Notes: generated from the sequence alone by a model not told the origin. Positions 8,685-18,296 are shown, counted from the stretch's first letter. The stretch is 64,000 nucleotides of DNA from Saccharopolyspora oryzae (GCF_027853915.1 NZ_JAQGLA010000003.1:1-64000); one strand, 5' to 3'. Made by a program: numbers and translations.

Positions 8685-9164
8685 TCAGACCAGCCACTGG
8701 CCGGACTGCATCAGGGTCCTGCCGCTGAGCTCGGCGAAGGAGCGCCACGCTTGCAGGCGAGTCGGGGTGAGCTGGAGGTAGACGAATCCGGGTGTGTGCC
8801 GCGGGTCAGGACCGCCGCGCAGCAGTGCGGCGAACGGGTCGGCGATGGCCGGATCGATCGCGTCGGGCTCGATGATCTCCATCGTGCCGTCGATCATGAC
8901 CACGTCGTAGTGCTGGCCGATGGCTGCCCGTGCTCGTGCGGTGGCGGCCACGTTGGTCACCGTGCGGCTGTTCGCGGAGGTCGCGAAGGTGAGCACCTCG
9001 CCGTCGTGGTGGAACAGGAGCGGGACGAGGTGCGGGCCGTCGGCATCGCCCGTGGCCAGCCACGCGGTGGTTTCCGAGCGCATCAGTTCGAGCGCATCGC
9101 TCTTGCGTTGCAGGGGTTCCCGGGGTGGTGGCATCGCGTCGCTGGTAGTGCCCGATGCCGCCAT
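8685..9164 (-). CDS. Pyridoxamine 5'-phosphate oxidase-like (PPOX) flavin/F420 protein
   Basis: This 159-residue split-barrel protein belongs to the PPOX-like superfamily, whose members bind FMN, F420 or heme. The core strands ETTAWLATGDADGPHLVPL and GEVLTFATSANSRTVTN are clear. The substrate is unknown. Its ATG at 9164 overlaps the SRPBCC stop codon (ATGA), so it is translationally coupled as third gene of an ArsR-SRPBCC-PPOX operon. It converges on the CysG-type gene with a 97-bp gap. Confidence 0.82.
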   Translation of the reverse strand: MAASGTTSDAMPPPREPLQRKSDALELMRSETTAWLATGDADGPHLVPLLFHHDGEVLTFATSANSRTVTNVAATARARAAIGQHYDVVMIDGTMEIIEPDAIDPAIADPFAALLRGGPDPRHTPGFVYLQLTPTRLQAWRSFAELSGRTLMQSGQWLV

Positions 9165-9646
9165 CAGCGGTCCCCGGGCAGCAGCTGGGCGTAGCGAGCG
9201 AGGTACATCGGCCAGCCGCCCTCGCCTCCCACGCCATCGCTGACGGCTTGCCAGCCAGGTCCGTGGCGATCGAGCTTGCGGTGTTCGAGTTCCACGCGCG
9301 TGCGCTGCGCAGCTTCGGCGATGAAGCGGACCTCGACCTCGCTCGTGCGCTCGTGGTCGGGTTCGATCTGCCATCGGGGGCTGATGTCCCAGCTGAAGAC
9401 GACGCGGTGCGGGGGCTCGTAGGCGAGTATTCGGGCCCAGCGGCACTCGCTGCCGTCGGCCCCGCGGTCGAAGATGTGGCCGCCGACGTGGGGTTCGAAC
9501 ACCGTCTCGGTGATCTCGGCCTGGAGCAGGTTGTGCTCGGGTGGCTTGAAGTCGCCGAACCGCTCGGTGAAGACGGTGAAAGCTCGTTCGATCGGGGCGT
9601 TCACGACGACTTCCTTGCGGACCACCGTGCTCGCTGCCTCGGACAT
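9164..9646 (-). CDS. SRPBCC/AHSA1-family protein
   Basis: This 160-residue protein has a START-like helix-grip fold of the Aha1-C-terminal (AHSA1) type. VVNAPIERAFTVFTERFGDF opens the domain and WARILAYEPPHRVVFSWDI is the central strand pair. Such proteins bind hydrophobic ligands and are often encoded next to ArsR regulators, as here. The ArsR stop lies three bases upstream, and the downstream PPOX gene overlaps by 4 bp. Its ligand is unknown. Confidence 0.85.
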   Translation of the reverse strand: MSEAASTVVRKEVVVNAPIERAFTVFTERFGDFKPPEHNLLQAEITETVFEPHVGGHIFDRGADGSECRWARILAYEPPHRVVFSWDISPRWQIEPDHERTSEVEVRFIAEAAQRTRVELEHRKLDRHGPGWQAVSDGVGGEGGWPMYLARYAQLLPGDR

Positions 9647-9649
9647 CGC

Positions 9650-9970
9650 TCAATCTCCTTCGGGCTGTTCGACGGCGTCCTCGTAGGCGGCCAGCGCACG
9701 GCTCCAGAAGGCGTCGAGCTGATCGCGCAACGCGCCCACGGCTGTCGGGTCGAGTTGGTAGATGCGCTTCGTGCCGGCGGGGCGGTCGGTGACCAGCCCT
9801 GCGCCTTTGAGGGCCTTGAGGTGCTGGGAGACCGCTGGTCGGCTGATCGGCAGCCCATCGGCGAGTTCGCGGACCGACTGCGGCCGCTCGGCCAGGCACT
9901 CGATGATCGCGCGCCGACTCGGATCCCCGAACGCGTTCCACGCGGCATCCGAGATTCGGTAAGTGTCCAC
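9650..9970 (-). CDS. ArsR-family transcriptional repressor
   Basis: This 106-residue winged-helix protein has NAFGDPSRRAIIECLAERP followed by a recognition helix in PISRPAVSQHLKALKGAGLV, typical ArsR/SmtB features. No metal-binding cysteines are present, so it is probably one of the non-metal ArsR proteins that pair with AHSA1 genes. It is first in the operon and faces a perfect dyad just upstream (9974-9993). Confidence 0.88.
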   Translation of the reverse strand: MDTYRISDAAWNAFGDPSRRAIIECLAERPQSVRELADGLPISRPAVSQHLKALKGAGLVTDRPAGTKRIYQLDPTAVGALRDQLDAFWSRALAAYEDAVEQPEGD

Positions 9971-9973
9971 GAA

Positions 9974-9993
9974 CCGTAAGCGTAGACTTACGG
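9974..9993. promoter_or_regulatory. Candidate ArsR operator
   Basis: CCGTAAG and CTTACGG (9974-9980 and 9987-9993) are perfect inverted arms around six bases, placed directly before the ArsR start. An autoregulatory operator is the simplest reading. Binding is inferred from position and symmetry. Confidence 0.55.
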
Positions 9994-10104
9994 AACAGCG
10001 GCGGCAACACCGGAGGACGCAGAATCGACTGGAGCCGGAGCTTCCTCGTGCGCGGACAGCCGTTCGGCAACTTCCGGGAGGCAGGAGCGTGGAGGGGAAA
10101 GCTC

Positions 10105-10142
10105 GCGCGCTGCACGACGCCCTGAGGTGTCGTGCAGCGCGC
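10105..10142 (-). terminator. Strong terminator hairpin after cobN
   Basis: GCGCGCTGCACGAC (10105-10118) and GTCGTGCAGCGCGC (10129-10142) form a perfect 14-bp stem with a ten-base loop, six bases past the cobN stop codon on the minus strand. Confidence 0.75.
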
Positions 10143-10147
10143 GGGAT

Positions 10148-13100
10148 TCAGCGCTGGGGGCCGTCTTCCAGGTCGCCCTCGGCCTGCAGGTAGACCTCTT
10201 GGAGGGCCTGCAGGGTGTCCGGGTTCGGTTCCTGCCACATCTCCCGGTTGGCCGCTTCCAGCAGCCGCTCGGTGATGCCGTGCAGCGCCCACGGGTTGGA
10301 CTCGCTGAGGAACTGCTGGTTCTGCTCGTCCAGCACGTAGGTCTCGGCGAGCTTCTCGTACATCCAGTCCGCCACGACACCGGTCGTCGCGTCGTAGCCG
10401 AACAAGTAGTCCACAGTGGCCGCGAGCTCGAAAGCGCCCTTGTAGCCGTGCCGGCGCATCGCGGCCAGCCAGCGGGGGTTCACCACGCGGGCCCGGAAGA
10501 CCCGCGAGGTCTCCTCGGTCAGCGACCGGGTGCGGATCGAGTCCGGGCGGGTGCTGTCGCCGATGTAGGCCGCCGGTGCCTTGCCGGTCAGCGCGCGCAC
10601 CGTGGCGATCATGCCGCCGTGGTACTGGAAGTAGTCGTCGGAGTCGGCGATGTCGTGCTCGCGGGTGTCGGTGTTCTTCGCCGCCACCGAGATCCGCTTG
10701 TACGCGCTCTCCATGTCGACGCGCGCCGGTTCGCCGTCCAGCTCGCGCCCGTAGGCGAAACCGCCCCACACCGCGTACACCTCGGCCAGGTCGGCGTCGT
10801 CGCGCCAGTTCCGGCTGTCGATGAGCGGCAGGATCCCGGCGCCGTACGCGCCCGGTTTGGAGCCGAAGATCCGCATGGTGGCGCGGCGTTCGTCGCCGTG
10901 CTCGGCGAGATCGGCCTGCGCGTGCTCGCGCACGAAGTTCTGCTCGGCCGGCTCGTCGAGGGCCGCGACCAGGCGCACCGCGTCGTCGAGCAGGGCGACC
11001 ACGTGCGGGAAGGCGTCCCGGAAGAACCCGCTGATCCGGACCGTGACGTCGATGCGCGGGCGGCCCAGCTCCTCGAGCGGGATCACCTCCAGCCCGTTGA
11101 CGCGGCGCGACGCCTCGTCCCAGGTCGGCCGGACGCCGAGCAGCGCCAGCACCTCGGCGATGTCGTCGCCGGAGGTGCGCATCGCGCTGGTGCCCCACAC
11201 CGACAGGCCGACCGAGCGCGGCCACTCGCCGGTGTCGGCGCGGTAGCGGTCGAGCAGGGATTCCGCGATGGCCCAACCGGTTTCCCACGCGAGCCGACTC
11301 GGCACCGCCTTGGGGTCGACCGAGTAGAAGTTGCGTCCGGTGGGCAGCACGTTGACCAGTCCGCGCAGCGGCGATCCGCTGGGGCCCGCGGGCACGTAGC
11401 CGCCTTCGAGGGCGTGCAGCGTCGCGGTCATCTCGTCGGTCGTCGCCGCGAGCCGCGGCACCACCTCGTTCGCGGCGAACTCCAGCACCTGCACGACGGC
11501 GTCGTTGGTCTCGCCGAGGACCTCGCGGCAAACCTCGGCTGCCGCAGCGGTTTTCCAGCCGCGGTCCTCCATGCCCTGGACCAGGGCGTGCGCGCGGGTT
11601 TCGACGTCGTCGACGTGCTCGCGCGCCTCGCTGCCGTCCTCGGAGAGCCCGAGCGCTTCGCGCAGACCGGGCAGCGCGGCGCTCTGCCCGCTCCACATCT
11701 GGCGGGCCCGCAGCATCGCGAGCACGAGGTTGACCCGGGCTTCGCCGGTCGGGGCGTCGCCGAGCACGTGCAGGCCGTCGCGGATCTGGGCGTCCTTGAC
11801 CTCGCACAGCCAGCCGTCGACGTGCAGCAGCATGTCGTCGAACTCGGCGTCGTGCGGCCGTTCGTCCAGCCCCAGGTCGTGGTCGAGCTTGGCGGCCTGC
11901 ATCAGCGTCCAGATCTGGCTGCGGATCGCGGGCAGCTTCGCCGGGTCCATCGCGGAGATGTTGGCGTGCTCGTCGAGCAGCTGCTCCAGCCGCGCGATGT
12001 CGCCGTAGCTCTCCGCGCGCGCCATCGGCGGCACCAGGTGGTCGACGAGGGTGGCGTGCACGCGGCGCTTGGCCTGCGTGCCCTCGCCGGGGTCGTTGAC
12101 CAGGAACGGGTAGATCAGCGGCAGGTCGGCCAGCGCCGCGTCGGGGGAGCAGGAGGCGGACATGCCCGCGGTCTTGCCGGGCAGCCACTCGAGGTTGCCG
12201 TGCTTGCCCAGGTGCACCATCGCGTGCGCGCCGAACTCGTCGATCAGCCAGCGGTAGGCGGCCAGGTAGTGGTGGCTCGGCGGCAGGTCCGGGTCGTGGT
12301 AGATCGCGATCGGGTTCTCCCCGAAACCGCGCGGCGGCTGCACCATGAGCACGACGTTGCCCGCGCGGACGGCGGCGAGCACGATCTCGCCGTCCGGGTC
12401 CTGGGACCGGTCGACGAACAGCTCGCCGGGCGGCGCTCCCCAGTGCTGCTCGATCTCGCCGCGCAGGTCCTCGGGCAGCGTCGCGAACCACTCCGCGTAC
12501 CGGCGCGCGGGGATGCGGACCGGGTTGCCGCTCAACTGCTCCTCGGACAGCCAGTCGCGGTCCTGGCCGCCAGCGGCGATCAGCGCGTGGATCAGCGCAT
12601 CGCCGTCCTGCTCGGCGACGCCCGGCAGCGCGTCGGGACCGTCGGCCGGGCCGATGTCGTAGCCCTGGTCGCGCAGCTCCCGCAGCAGGCGGACCGCGCT
12701 GACCGGGGTGTCCAGCCCGACCGCGTTGCCGATCCGGGAGTGCTTGGTGGGGTAGGCCGACAGCATCAGCGCCAGCCGCTTGTCCTGCGGCGGGATGTGC
12801 CGCAGCGCGGCGTGGCGGACCGCGATGCCCGCGACGCGGGCCGCGCGCTCGGGATCGGCGACGTAGACCGGCAGGCCTTCGGCGTCGTTCTCCTTGAACG
12901 AGAACGGAACCGTGATCAGGCGGCCGTCGAACTCGGGCACCGCCACCTGGGTGGCCATGTCCAGCGGGGACAGGCCTTCGTCGTTGTCCTCCCACGCGGC
13001 GCGGCTGCTGGTCAGGCACAGGCCTTGCAGGATCGGGATGTCGAGTTCGGCGAGCGCGCCGACGTCCCACGCCTCGTCGTCACCACCGGCCGAAGCGGTG

Positions 13101-13759
13101 GCGGGCTTGGTGCCCCCGGCGGCGAGCACGGTGACGACCAGCGCGTCCGCCTTGCCAAGCTGTTCCAGCAGTTCCGGGTCGGGTGCGCGCAGCGAGGCGC
13201 AGAACAGCGGCAGGGCTTGACCGCCTGCGTCCTCGATCGCCTCGCACAGCGCGTGGGCGAACGCGGTGTTGCCCGCCATGTGGTGCGCTCGGTAGTAGAG
13301 CACCGCGACGGTCGGGCCTTCGGTGCGCTGCGGGGTCCGCTCGAGCACGCCCCAGGAGGGCGTTTCGGCAGGCGGTTCGAAGCCGTGGCCGGTGAGCAGG
13401 ACCGTGTCGGAGAGGAATCGGTGCAGCTGGGCGAGGTTGTCCGGGCCGCCGTGGGCGAGGTAGCGGTGCGCTTCGGCGCACACCCCGGCCGGCACCGTCG
13501 AGCACTCCATCAGCTCGGCGTCCGGGGCCTGCTCGCCGCCGAGCACGACCACCGGGCGCGGTCCCGCCAGCAGCGCGTCCAGGCCTTCTTCCCAGGCCCG
13601 GCGGCCGCCGAGCAGCCGCACCACGACCAGCTCGACGTCCTCCAGCAGCGGCGGCAGGTCGTCCACGCCCAGCCGGGCGGGGTTGCCGAGCCGGTAGTCC
13701 GCGTCGGCGGCGCGGGCGCTGAGCAGGTCTGTGTCCGAAGTGGACAGAAGCAGGATCAT
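10148..13759 (-). CDS. cobN: Cobaltochelatase subunit CobN
   Basis: This 1203-residue protein is the large, substrate-binding subunit of the ATP-dependent cobaltochelatase, which inserts Co2+ into hydrogenobyrinate a,c-diamide (with CobS/CobT or ChlI/ChlD-type partners, not in this window). Its length is normal for the family. Conserved family segments include MVHLGKHGNLEWLPGK, QPPRGFGENPIAIYHDPDLPP and SVGLSVWGTSAMRTSGDD. ATG 13759 has GAGGAG eight bases upstream and overlaps the stop of a 21-codon leader reading frame (ATGA). Expression is governed by the B12 riboswitch upstream and ends at the hairpin 10105-10142. Confidence 0.96.
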   Translation of the reverse strand: MILLLSTSDTDLLSARAADADYRLGNPARLGVDDLPPLLEDVELVVVRLLGGRRAWEEGLDALLAGPRPVVVLGGEQAPDAELMECSTVPAGVCAEAHRYLAHGGPDNLAQLHRFLSDTVLLTGHGFEPPAETPSWGVLERTPQRTEGPTVAVLYYRAHHMAGNTAFAHALCEAIEDAGGQALPLFCASLRAPDPELLEQLGKADALVVTVLAAGGTKPATASAGGDDEAWDVGALAELDIPILQGLCLTSSRAAWEDNDEGLSPLDMATQVAVPEFDGRLITVPFSFKENDAEGLPVYVADPERAARVAGIAVRHAALRHIPPQDKRLALMLSAYPTKHSRIGNAVGLDTPVSAVRLLRELRDQGYDIGPADGPDALPGVAEQDGDALIHALIAAGGQDRDWLSEEQLSGNPVRIPARRYAEWFATLPEDLRGEIEQHWGAPPGELFVDRSQDPDGEIVLAAVRAGNVVLMVQPPRGFGENPIAIYHDPDLPPSHHYLAAYRWLIDEFGAHAMVHLGKHGNLEWLPGKTAGMSASCSPDAALADLPLIYPFLVNDPGEGTQAKRRVHATLVDHLVPPMARAESYGDIARLEQLLDEHANISAMDPAKLPAIRSQIWTLMQAAKLDHDLGLDERPHDAEFDDMLLHVDGWLCEVKDAQIRDGLHVLGDAPTGEARVNLVLAMLRARQMWSGQSAALPGLREALGLSEDGSEAREHVDDVETRAHALVQGMEDRGWKTAAAAEVCREVLGETNDAVVQVLEFAANEVVPRLAATTDEMTATLHALEGGYVPAGPSGSPLRGLVNVLPTGRNFYSVDPKAVPSRLAWETGWAIAESLLDRYRADTGEWPRSVGLSVWGTSAMRTSGDDIAEVLALLGVRPTWDEASRRVNGLEVIPLEELGRPRIDVTVRISGFFRDAFPHVVALLDDAVRLVAALDEPAEQNFVREHAQADLAEHGDERRATMRIFGSKPGAYGAGILPLIDSRNWRDDADLAEVYAVWGGFAYGRELDGEPARVDMESAYKRISVAAKNTDTREHDIADSDDYFQYHGGMIATVRALTGKAPAAYIGDSTRPDSIRTRSLTEETSRVFRARVVNPRWLAAMRRHGYKGAFELAATVDYLFGYDATTGVVADWMYEKLAETYVLDEQNQQFLSESNPWALHGITERLLEAANREMWQEPNPDTLQALQEVYLQAEGDLEDGPQR

Positions 13760-13821
13760 GCGGGGCGCTCCTCGGCTCGGCGAACGGCGACGCTGGGCCA
13801 GGGCGCGCTTGCGCGGCGCAT
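13756..13821 (-). CDS. Possible 21-codon leader peptide coupled to cobN
   Basis: An ATG at 13821 has a good Shine-Dalgarno (GAGAGGTG, six-base spacing) and opens a 21-codon frame, MRRASAPWPSVAVRRAEERP plus A. Its stop overlaps the cobN start as ATGA. It lies between the B12 riboswitch and cobN. The riboswitch could act by masking the leader's ribosome site, with cobN translated by coupling. No similar leader could be compared, so this is inference from layout. Confidence 0.45.
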   Translation of the reverse strand: MRRASAPWPSVAVRRAEERPA

Positions 13822-13849
13822 GACGGCACCTCTCTCGGGGTTCCTCGCC

Positions 13850-14030
13850 CCGGTCGGCAGGTCCAGCGGCGACCGGAGTCTCCTGGCTCCCGGATCAGCG
13901 CTCGCTCCGCCTTCCCGTCCTGTTAGGACAGTGGCATCGTGGAGTTCGCTCCCCGGTGACAGTGGCGGGACCGCGCCGGATTCGCACCGGCTTCCTCCGC
14001 ACATCGCCGCATGATGCTGCGGACCACTTT
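13850..14030 (-). promoter_or_regulatory. Cobalamin (B12) riboswitch upstream of cobN
   Basis: Read on the minus strand, the leader has the GCCGGTGCGAATCCGGC stem (13976-13992), GCCACTGTCACC (13955-13966), an extra GCCACTGTCC further on and GAGCCAGGAGAC (13878-13889), all in riboswitch order. It ends about 90 bases before the cobN ATG. On the other side lies the divergent cobG gene; the gap 14031-14130 must hold both promoters. Confidence 0.9.
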
Positions 14031-14130
14031 CCGCAACGGGGTGATCCTACGTCAAGGTTCGCGAGCATGACGCGCGTCGCACCGCGTTTGGTTTGCGTCC
14101 GCAACTACCCGGGTCCGTAGTATCTGCCGC

Positions 14131-15345
14131 GTGGTGCGAAGAGCTGAACGGGATGCGTGTCCTGGCGCGTTGCGGGTGCACGAGGCCGCCGACGGCGGAC
14201 TGGCCCGGATCCGCGTCCCCGGCGGCGCGCTGAGCCCGTCCCAGGTTCGCGCGCTGGCCGAGGTCGCGGCGTTGGGGGACGGCGGGCTGGAGCTGACCTC
14301 GCGGGCGAACCTGCAGGTCCGCGGCCTGCCGGCCGGAGCGGCGCAGGAGCTCGCCGCGCGGTTGCGCGAAGCGGGGTTGCTGCCGTCGGACACCCACGAG
14401 CGGGTCCGCAACATCATCGGTTCGCCCTCGGCGGAGGGGCGCGAGCTGGTGGACGTGCGAGCGGTGGCGGCCGAACTCGACGCGGCGCTCTGCGCGACCC
14501 CGGAGCTGGCCGAACTGCCCGGACGTTTCCTGTTCGCGGTCGACGACGGCAGCGGCGACGTCAGCTCGCTCGGCGCCGACGTCGCGCTGCGAGCGGTGTC
14601 CGCGGACACCGTTGCGCTGCTGCTCGCCGGGGTGGATTCCGGTGTTCGAACGACCCCGCGGCGAGCCGCTGGAGCCGCCATCGCAGCCGCCGAAGCGTTC
14701 CTCGCGGAGAAGGCGGCGCAGGGCTGTTCGGCATGGCGATTGGCCGAACTCGACGGCGGGGCGCGACGGATCGCTGAACGGCTGGGCGCCGAGGTCGCAC
14801 CAGCCGAGCCGACGCCCCCGGCGCCGACCACGCATGCGCAGGTCGGGCGCGTGATTCGGCGCGACGGAACGGTTTCCGTCGTGGCGGGCGCACCACTGGG
14901 CCGTCTGGCGCGGGACCAGGTGGATATCATCACCGCCGCATCCGACGCCGCGGGCGAACTGCGCCTGACGCCTTGGCGGACCGCGGTCCTGCCCGGCATG
15001 CGACCGGGCGAAGCCGGTCGGTGGGCGTCGGAACTCGGGGCGCGCGGCCTGCTCACCGACCCCGCTTCGGCCGGGGTCGGGGTGACCACGTGCGCTGGTC
15101 GGCCCGGGTGCGCGAAGGCGCTGGCCGACGTCCGGGAAGACGCCCGGCGAGGGGCCTCGCTCGGTGACCTGCCGGTGCACTGGTCGGGGTGCGAGCGGCG
15201 CTGCGGCCGTCCGCCGGGACGCGTCGTGGAAGTGCTGGCCACCGGAACCGGCTACGAGGTCGGACTCGACGGGGCGACGTGGACTTCCGAAGCCGATGTC
15301 GACCAGGTATCCGCCGCGCTCGGCGCGGCACGGAGGAAAGTGTGA
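14131..15345 (+). CDS. cobG: Precorrin-3B synthase CobG
   Basis: This 404-residue protein of the nitrite/sulfite-reductase ferredoxin-like family has two half-domains. [13 protein letters not shown] marks the first and a C-terminal 4Fe-4S/siroheme-type cysteine set is complete: TCAGRPGC (C-x5-C, about residues 320-326) and GCERRC (C-x3-C, about 353-357). CobG is the oxygen-dependent monooxygenase that prepares precorrin-3A for ring contraction, diagnostic of the aerobic pathway. The GTG start is assigned without a clear ribosome site. Its stop overlaps the cobH start (GTGA), so cobG-cobH-cobIJ form one operon, divergent from cobN. Confidence 0.9.
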   Translation: MVRRAERDACPGALRVHEAADGGLARIRVPGGALSPSQVRALAEVAALGDGGLELTSRANLQVRGLPAGAAQELAARLREAGLLPSDTHERVRNIIGSPSAEGRELVDVRAVAAELDAALCATPELAELPGRFLFAVDDGSGDVSSLGADVALRAVSADTVALLLAGVDSGVRTTPRRAAGAAIAAAEAFLAEKAAQGCSAWRLAELDGGARRIAERLGAEVAPAEPTPPAPTTHAQVGRVIRRDGTVSVVAGAPLGRLARDQVDIITAASDAAGELRLTPWRTAVLPGMRPGEAGRWASELGARGLLTDPASAGVGVTTCAGRPGCAKALADVREDARRGASLGDLPVHWSGCERRCGRPPGRVVEVLATGTGYEVGLDGATWTSEADVDQVSAALGAARRKV

Positions 15346-15998
15346 ACGAGAACAGCTCCCGCTACCGCGGGGTGCCCGAATACGTCCGGGAAGGCGCGGA
15401 GATCTACCGCCGCTCCTTCGCCACGATCCGCTCGGAAGCCCGGCTGGACGGCTTGCCGCCGGACGTGGCCGGCGTCGCGGTGCGGATGATCCACGCCTGC
15501 GGCATGGTCGACCTGGTCGAGGACATCGCGTTCTCGCCGGACGTGGTGGCCGACGCGCGTGCGGCGCTGCGCGGAGGTGCGCCGATCCTGTGCGACGCCG
15601 CGATGGTGGCCGCGGGCGTGACCCGGCGGCGCCTGCCGGCCGACAACCCGGTGATCTGCACGCTGTCCGACGAGCGGGTTCCGGACCTGGCCCGCGAGCT
15701 GGGCACGACCCGCAGCGCGGCGGCCCTGGAGCTGTGGCGCGATCAGCTGGGCGGATCCGTGGTCGCGATCGGCAACGCGCCGACCGCGCTGTTCCGGCTG
15801 CTGGAGATGATCGAGGACGGTGCCGACGCGCCCGCCGCGGTGCTGGGCCTGCCGGTCGGGTTCATCGGCGCGGCGGAATCCAAGGACGCGCTGGCAGCGC
15901 ACCCGAGCGGTCTGGAGCACCTGGTGGTGCGCGGCCGCCGGGGCGGCAGCGCCATGGCGGTGGCCGCCATCAACGCGATCGCGAGCGAGGAAGAGTGA
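15342..15998 (+). CDS. cobH: Precorrin-8X methylmutase CobH/CbiC
   Basis: This 218-residue enzyme moves the C11 methyl group to C12, giving hydrogenobyrinate. Family segments are [11 protein letters not shown], the catalytic-histidine region [11 protein letters not shown] (near residue 50), [12 protein letters not shown] and [13 protein letters not shown], with [13 protein letters not shown] near the C-terminus. The GTG at 15342 is preceded by GGAGGAAAG inside cobG, and the stop overlaps the next start (GTGA). Confidence 0.95.
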   Translation: MNENSSRYRGVPEYVREGAEIYRRSFATIRSEARLDGLPPDVAGVAVRMIHACGMVDLVEDIAFSPDVVADARAALRGGAPILCDAAMVAAGVTRRRLPADNPVICTLSDERVPDLARELGTTRSAAALELWRDQLGGSVVAIGNAPTALFRLLEMIEDGADAPAAVLGLPVGFIGAAESKDALAAHPSGLEHLVVRGRRGGSAMAVAAINAIASEEE

Positions 15999-17515
15999 GC
16001 AGCAACGGCAAGGGCACGCTCTACGGCGTGGGCCTCGGTCCCGGCGACCCGGAACTGGTGACGGTCAAGGCCGCCCGGCTGATCGAGCAGGCCGAGGTGA
16101 TCGCCTACCACAGCGCTCGCCACGGCCGGAGCGTCGCGCGGTCGATCGCCGAACCGTACCTGCGGGCAGGCCAGGTCGAAGAAGCGCTGGTCTACCCGGT
16201 GACCACGGAGACCACCGACCACCCGGGCGGCTACCAGGGCGCCATCGACGAGTTCTACGCCGACTGCGCGGACCGGCTCGCCGCGCACCTCGACGCCGGG
16301 CGGGACGTGGTCCTGCTCGCCGAGGGCGACCCGCTCTTCTACGGCTCCTACATGCACATGCACAAGCGGCTTTCGGGTCGCTTCCGCGCCGAGGTGATCC
16401 CGGGCATCACCTCCATCAGCGGTGCCTCGGCGACCCTGGGCCGGCCGCTGGCCGAACGCGACGAGACCTTCGCGGTCCTGCCGGGCACCCTCCCGCCGGA
16501 CGTCCTCGCCGAGCGGCTCGCCCGGACCGACGCTGCGGCGGTCCTCAAGCTGGGCCGCACCTTCGAAGGCGTCCGGGAGGCGTTCGAGAAGGCGGGCCGC
16601 CTGGACGAGGCGTGGTACGTCGAGCGCGCGACCACGGATCGCCAGCGCTACCAACGCCTGGCCGACGTCGACCCCGAAACGGTCCCGTACTTCTCGCTGG
16701 CGCTGCTCCCCGGCCCGGCGAACAGCGGTGTTCCGGTTACGCGGGAAACCGTCACGGATGCCGAAACCGCAGGTCAGGGCGAGGTCGTCGTGGTGGGGCT
16801 CGGACCGGGTGGGCGCGAGTGGGTGACGCCGGAGGTTCAGGCGGCGCTCGCCGAGGCCGACGAGCTGGTCGGGTACGCGCCGTACCTCGCGCGCGTTCCG
16901 GACAATCCTCGCCAGCGCAAGCACGCGTCCGACAACCGCGTCGAGTCGGAGCGGGCGGAGTTCGCGCTGGAGCTGGCTCGGCGCGGGTCGAAGGTCGCGG
17001 TGGTCTCGTCCGGGGATCCGGGCGTGTTCGCCATGGCCAGCGCGGTGCTGGAGGTCGCGGCGGAGCGCGCGGACGTGCCCGTGCGGGTGATGCCCGGGAT
17101 GACCGCGGCGCAGGCCGTGGCCAGCCGCGTCGGCGCACCGCTGGGGCACGACTTCTGCGTGCTGTCGCTGTCCGACCGGCTCAAGCCGTGGGAGGTGATC
17201 GTCGAGCGCCTGCGCGCCGCCGCGGCGGCCGACCTGGTGATGGCGATCTACAACCCCGCGTCGCGCAGCCGGACCTGGCAGGTCGCGGCCGCGCGGGACG
17301 CGGTCCTCGAGCACCGCTCGCCGGACGTGCCGGTGGTCATCGGGCGGGACATCGGTGGCGCGGAGGAGAGCATCAAGGTGGTGCGCCTCGCCGACCTCGA
17401 TCAGTCCGATGTGGACATGCGGTGCCTGCTGCTGATCGGCTCGTCGACCACGCGGATCGCCAGCGGTGCCAACGGCGAGGACGTCGTGTTCACCCCGAGG
17501 CGCTACCCGGCGTGA
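15995..17515 (+). CDS. cobIJ: CobI-CobJ fusion: precorrin-2 C20- and precorrin-3B C17-methyltransferase
   Basis: This 506-residue protein fuses two SAM-dependent tetrapyrrole methylases. Residues 5-235 are CobI ([34 protein letters not shown]), adding the C20 methyl. Residues 263-506 are CobJ ([31 protein letters not shown] near 338; [11 protein letters not shown] near 415), adding the C17 methyl and contracting the ring. Unlike the copy at 253-1998, this CobJ keeps the NPAS motif, so it is likely the active one. GTG 15995 overlaps the cobH stop. The 3' end overlaps cobK, on the opposite strand, by 13 bp. Confidence 0.94.
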   Translation: MSSNGKGTLYGVGLGPGDPELVTVKAARLIEQAEVIAYHSARHGRSVARSIAEPYLRAGQVEEALVYPVTTETTDHPGGYQGAIDEFYADCADRLAAHLDAGRDVVLLAEGDPLFYGSYMHMHKRLSGRFRAEVIPGITSISGASATLGRPLAERDETFAVLPGTLPPDVLAERLARTDAAAVLKLGRTFEGVREAFEKAGRLDEAWYVERATTDRQRYQRLADVDPETVPYFSLALLPGPANSGVPVTRETVTDAETAGQGEVVVVGLGPGGREWVTPEVQAALAEADELVGYAPYLARVPDNPRQRKHASDNRVESERAEFALELARRGSKVAVVSSGDPGVFAMASAVLEVAAERADVPVRVMPGMTAAQAVASRVGAPLGHDFCVLSLSDRLKPWEVIVERLRAAAAADLVMAIYNPASRSRTWQVAAARDAVLEHRSPDVPVVIGRDIGGAEESIKVVRLADLDQSDVDMRCLLLIGSSTTRIASGANGEDVVFTPRRYPA

Positions 17516-18252
17516 CCGCGCAGCACCTCGTCGAGCCAGGCCACGGCCTGCTCGACCGTCCCGGCCGACGGCGCGTCGGGCCGGGGCGGTCGCTGCACCA
17601 TCACCACCGGCAGCCCGAGCTCGCGGGCCGCGACGAGCTTCGCGCTCGTCATCGAACCGCCGCTGTTCTTGCTGACCAGCGCATCGATGCGGTGCTCCCG
17701 CAGCAGCGCGAGCTCGTCGTCGACGGTGAAGGGCCCGCGCGCGAGCAGCACGGTCGTGCGCGGGGGCAGCGGTGGTTCGGGCGGATCGACGGTGCGCACC
17801 AGGAACCGGAGGTCGAGCTCGGCGAAGTGGGCCAGCCCCTGCCTGCCGGTGGTCAGGAAGATCCGTTCGCCCAGCTCCGGCAGCAGCGCGGCGGCCGCGG
17901 TCATCGAGGGCACCGATCGCCAGTCGTCACCGGCCTCCGGCTGCCAGGCGGGGCGGCGCAAGACCAGCAGTGGGCAGCCCGCGCTCCGGGCCGCCGCCAC
18001 GGCGTTGCCGGTCATCGTCCGGGCGAACGGGTGGGTGGCGTCGATGACCGCGCTGACCTGCTCGTTCCGGATCCAGTCGGCCAGCCCGTCCGGACCGCCG
18101 AACCCGCCCACCCGCACCTCGCCGGGCGGGAGCTGCGGCTCGCGGACCCGGCCGGCCAGGGAGGATGTGACGTGCAGACCGGACCGCTCGACGAGCCGTT
18201 CGGCGAGCTTCCGGGCGTCGCCGGTGCCGCCGAGGATGAGCACGCGGGTCAT
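17503..18252 (-). CDS. cobK: Precorrin-6A reductase CobK/CbiJ
   Basis: This 249-residue NADPH-dependent reductase reduces the precorrin-6A macrocycle. It opens with VLILGGTGDARKLAERL, followed by VIDATHPFARTMTGNA near residue 70 and SKNSGGSMTSAKLVAARELGLPV near the C-terminus, all standard for the family. ATG 18252 (GGGTGGG upstream) is preferred; a GTG three codons earlier is possible. It is divergent from cbiD with a 44-bp gap and tail-to-tail with cobIJ. Confidence 0.93.
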   Translation of the reverse strand: MTRVLILGGTGDARKLAERLVERSGLHVTSSLAGRVREPQLPPGEVRVGGFGGPDGLADWIRNEQVSAVIDATHPFARTMTGNAVAAARSAGCPLLVLRRPAWQPEAGDDWRSVPSMTAAAALLPELGERIFLTTGRQGLAHFAELDLRFLVRTVDPPEPPLPPRTTVLLARGPFTVDDELALLREHRIDALVSKNSGGSMTSAKLVAARELGLPVVMVQRPPRPDAPSAGTVEQAVAWLDEVLRGHAG

Positions 18253-18296
18253 CCGACCCACCCCGTTGCGAACCGCATGAGGAGCATTCTCCCGGT

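Noticed and set aside
8685-13070. 1461-codon open frame on the minus strand across cobN and the PPOX gene
   Set aside because: Its translation is Arg/Pro/Ala-rich noise over cobN; only its last 159 codons are a real PPOX gene. Long shadow frames are normal at this GC content.
10127-14014. 1295-codon open frame on the plus strand opposite cobN
   Set aside because: It mirrors cobN codons with no recognisable domain. This is an antisense shadow.
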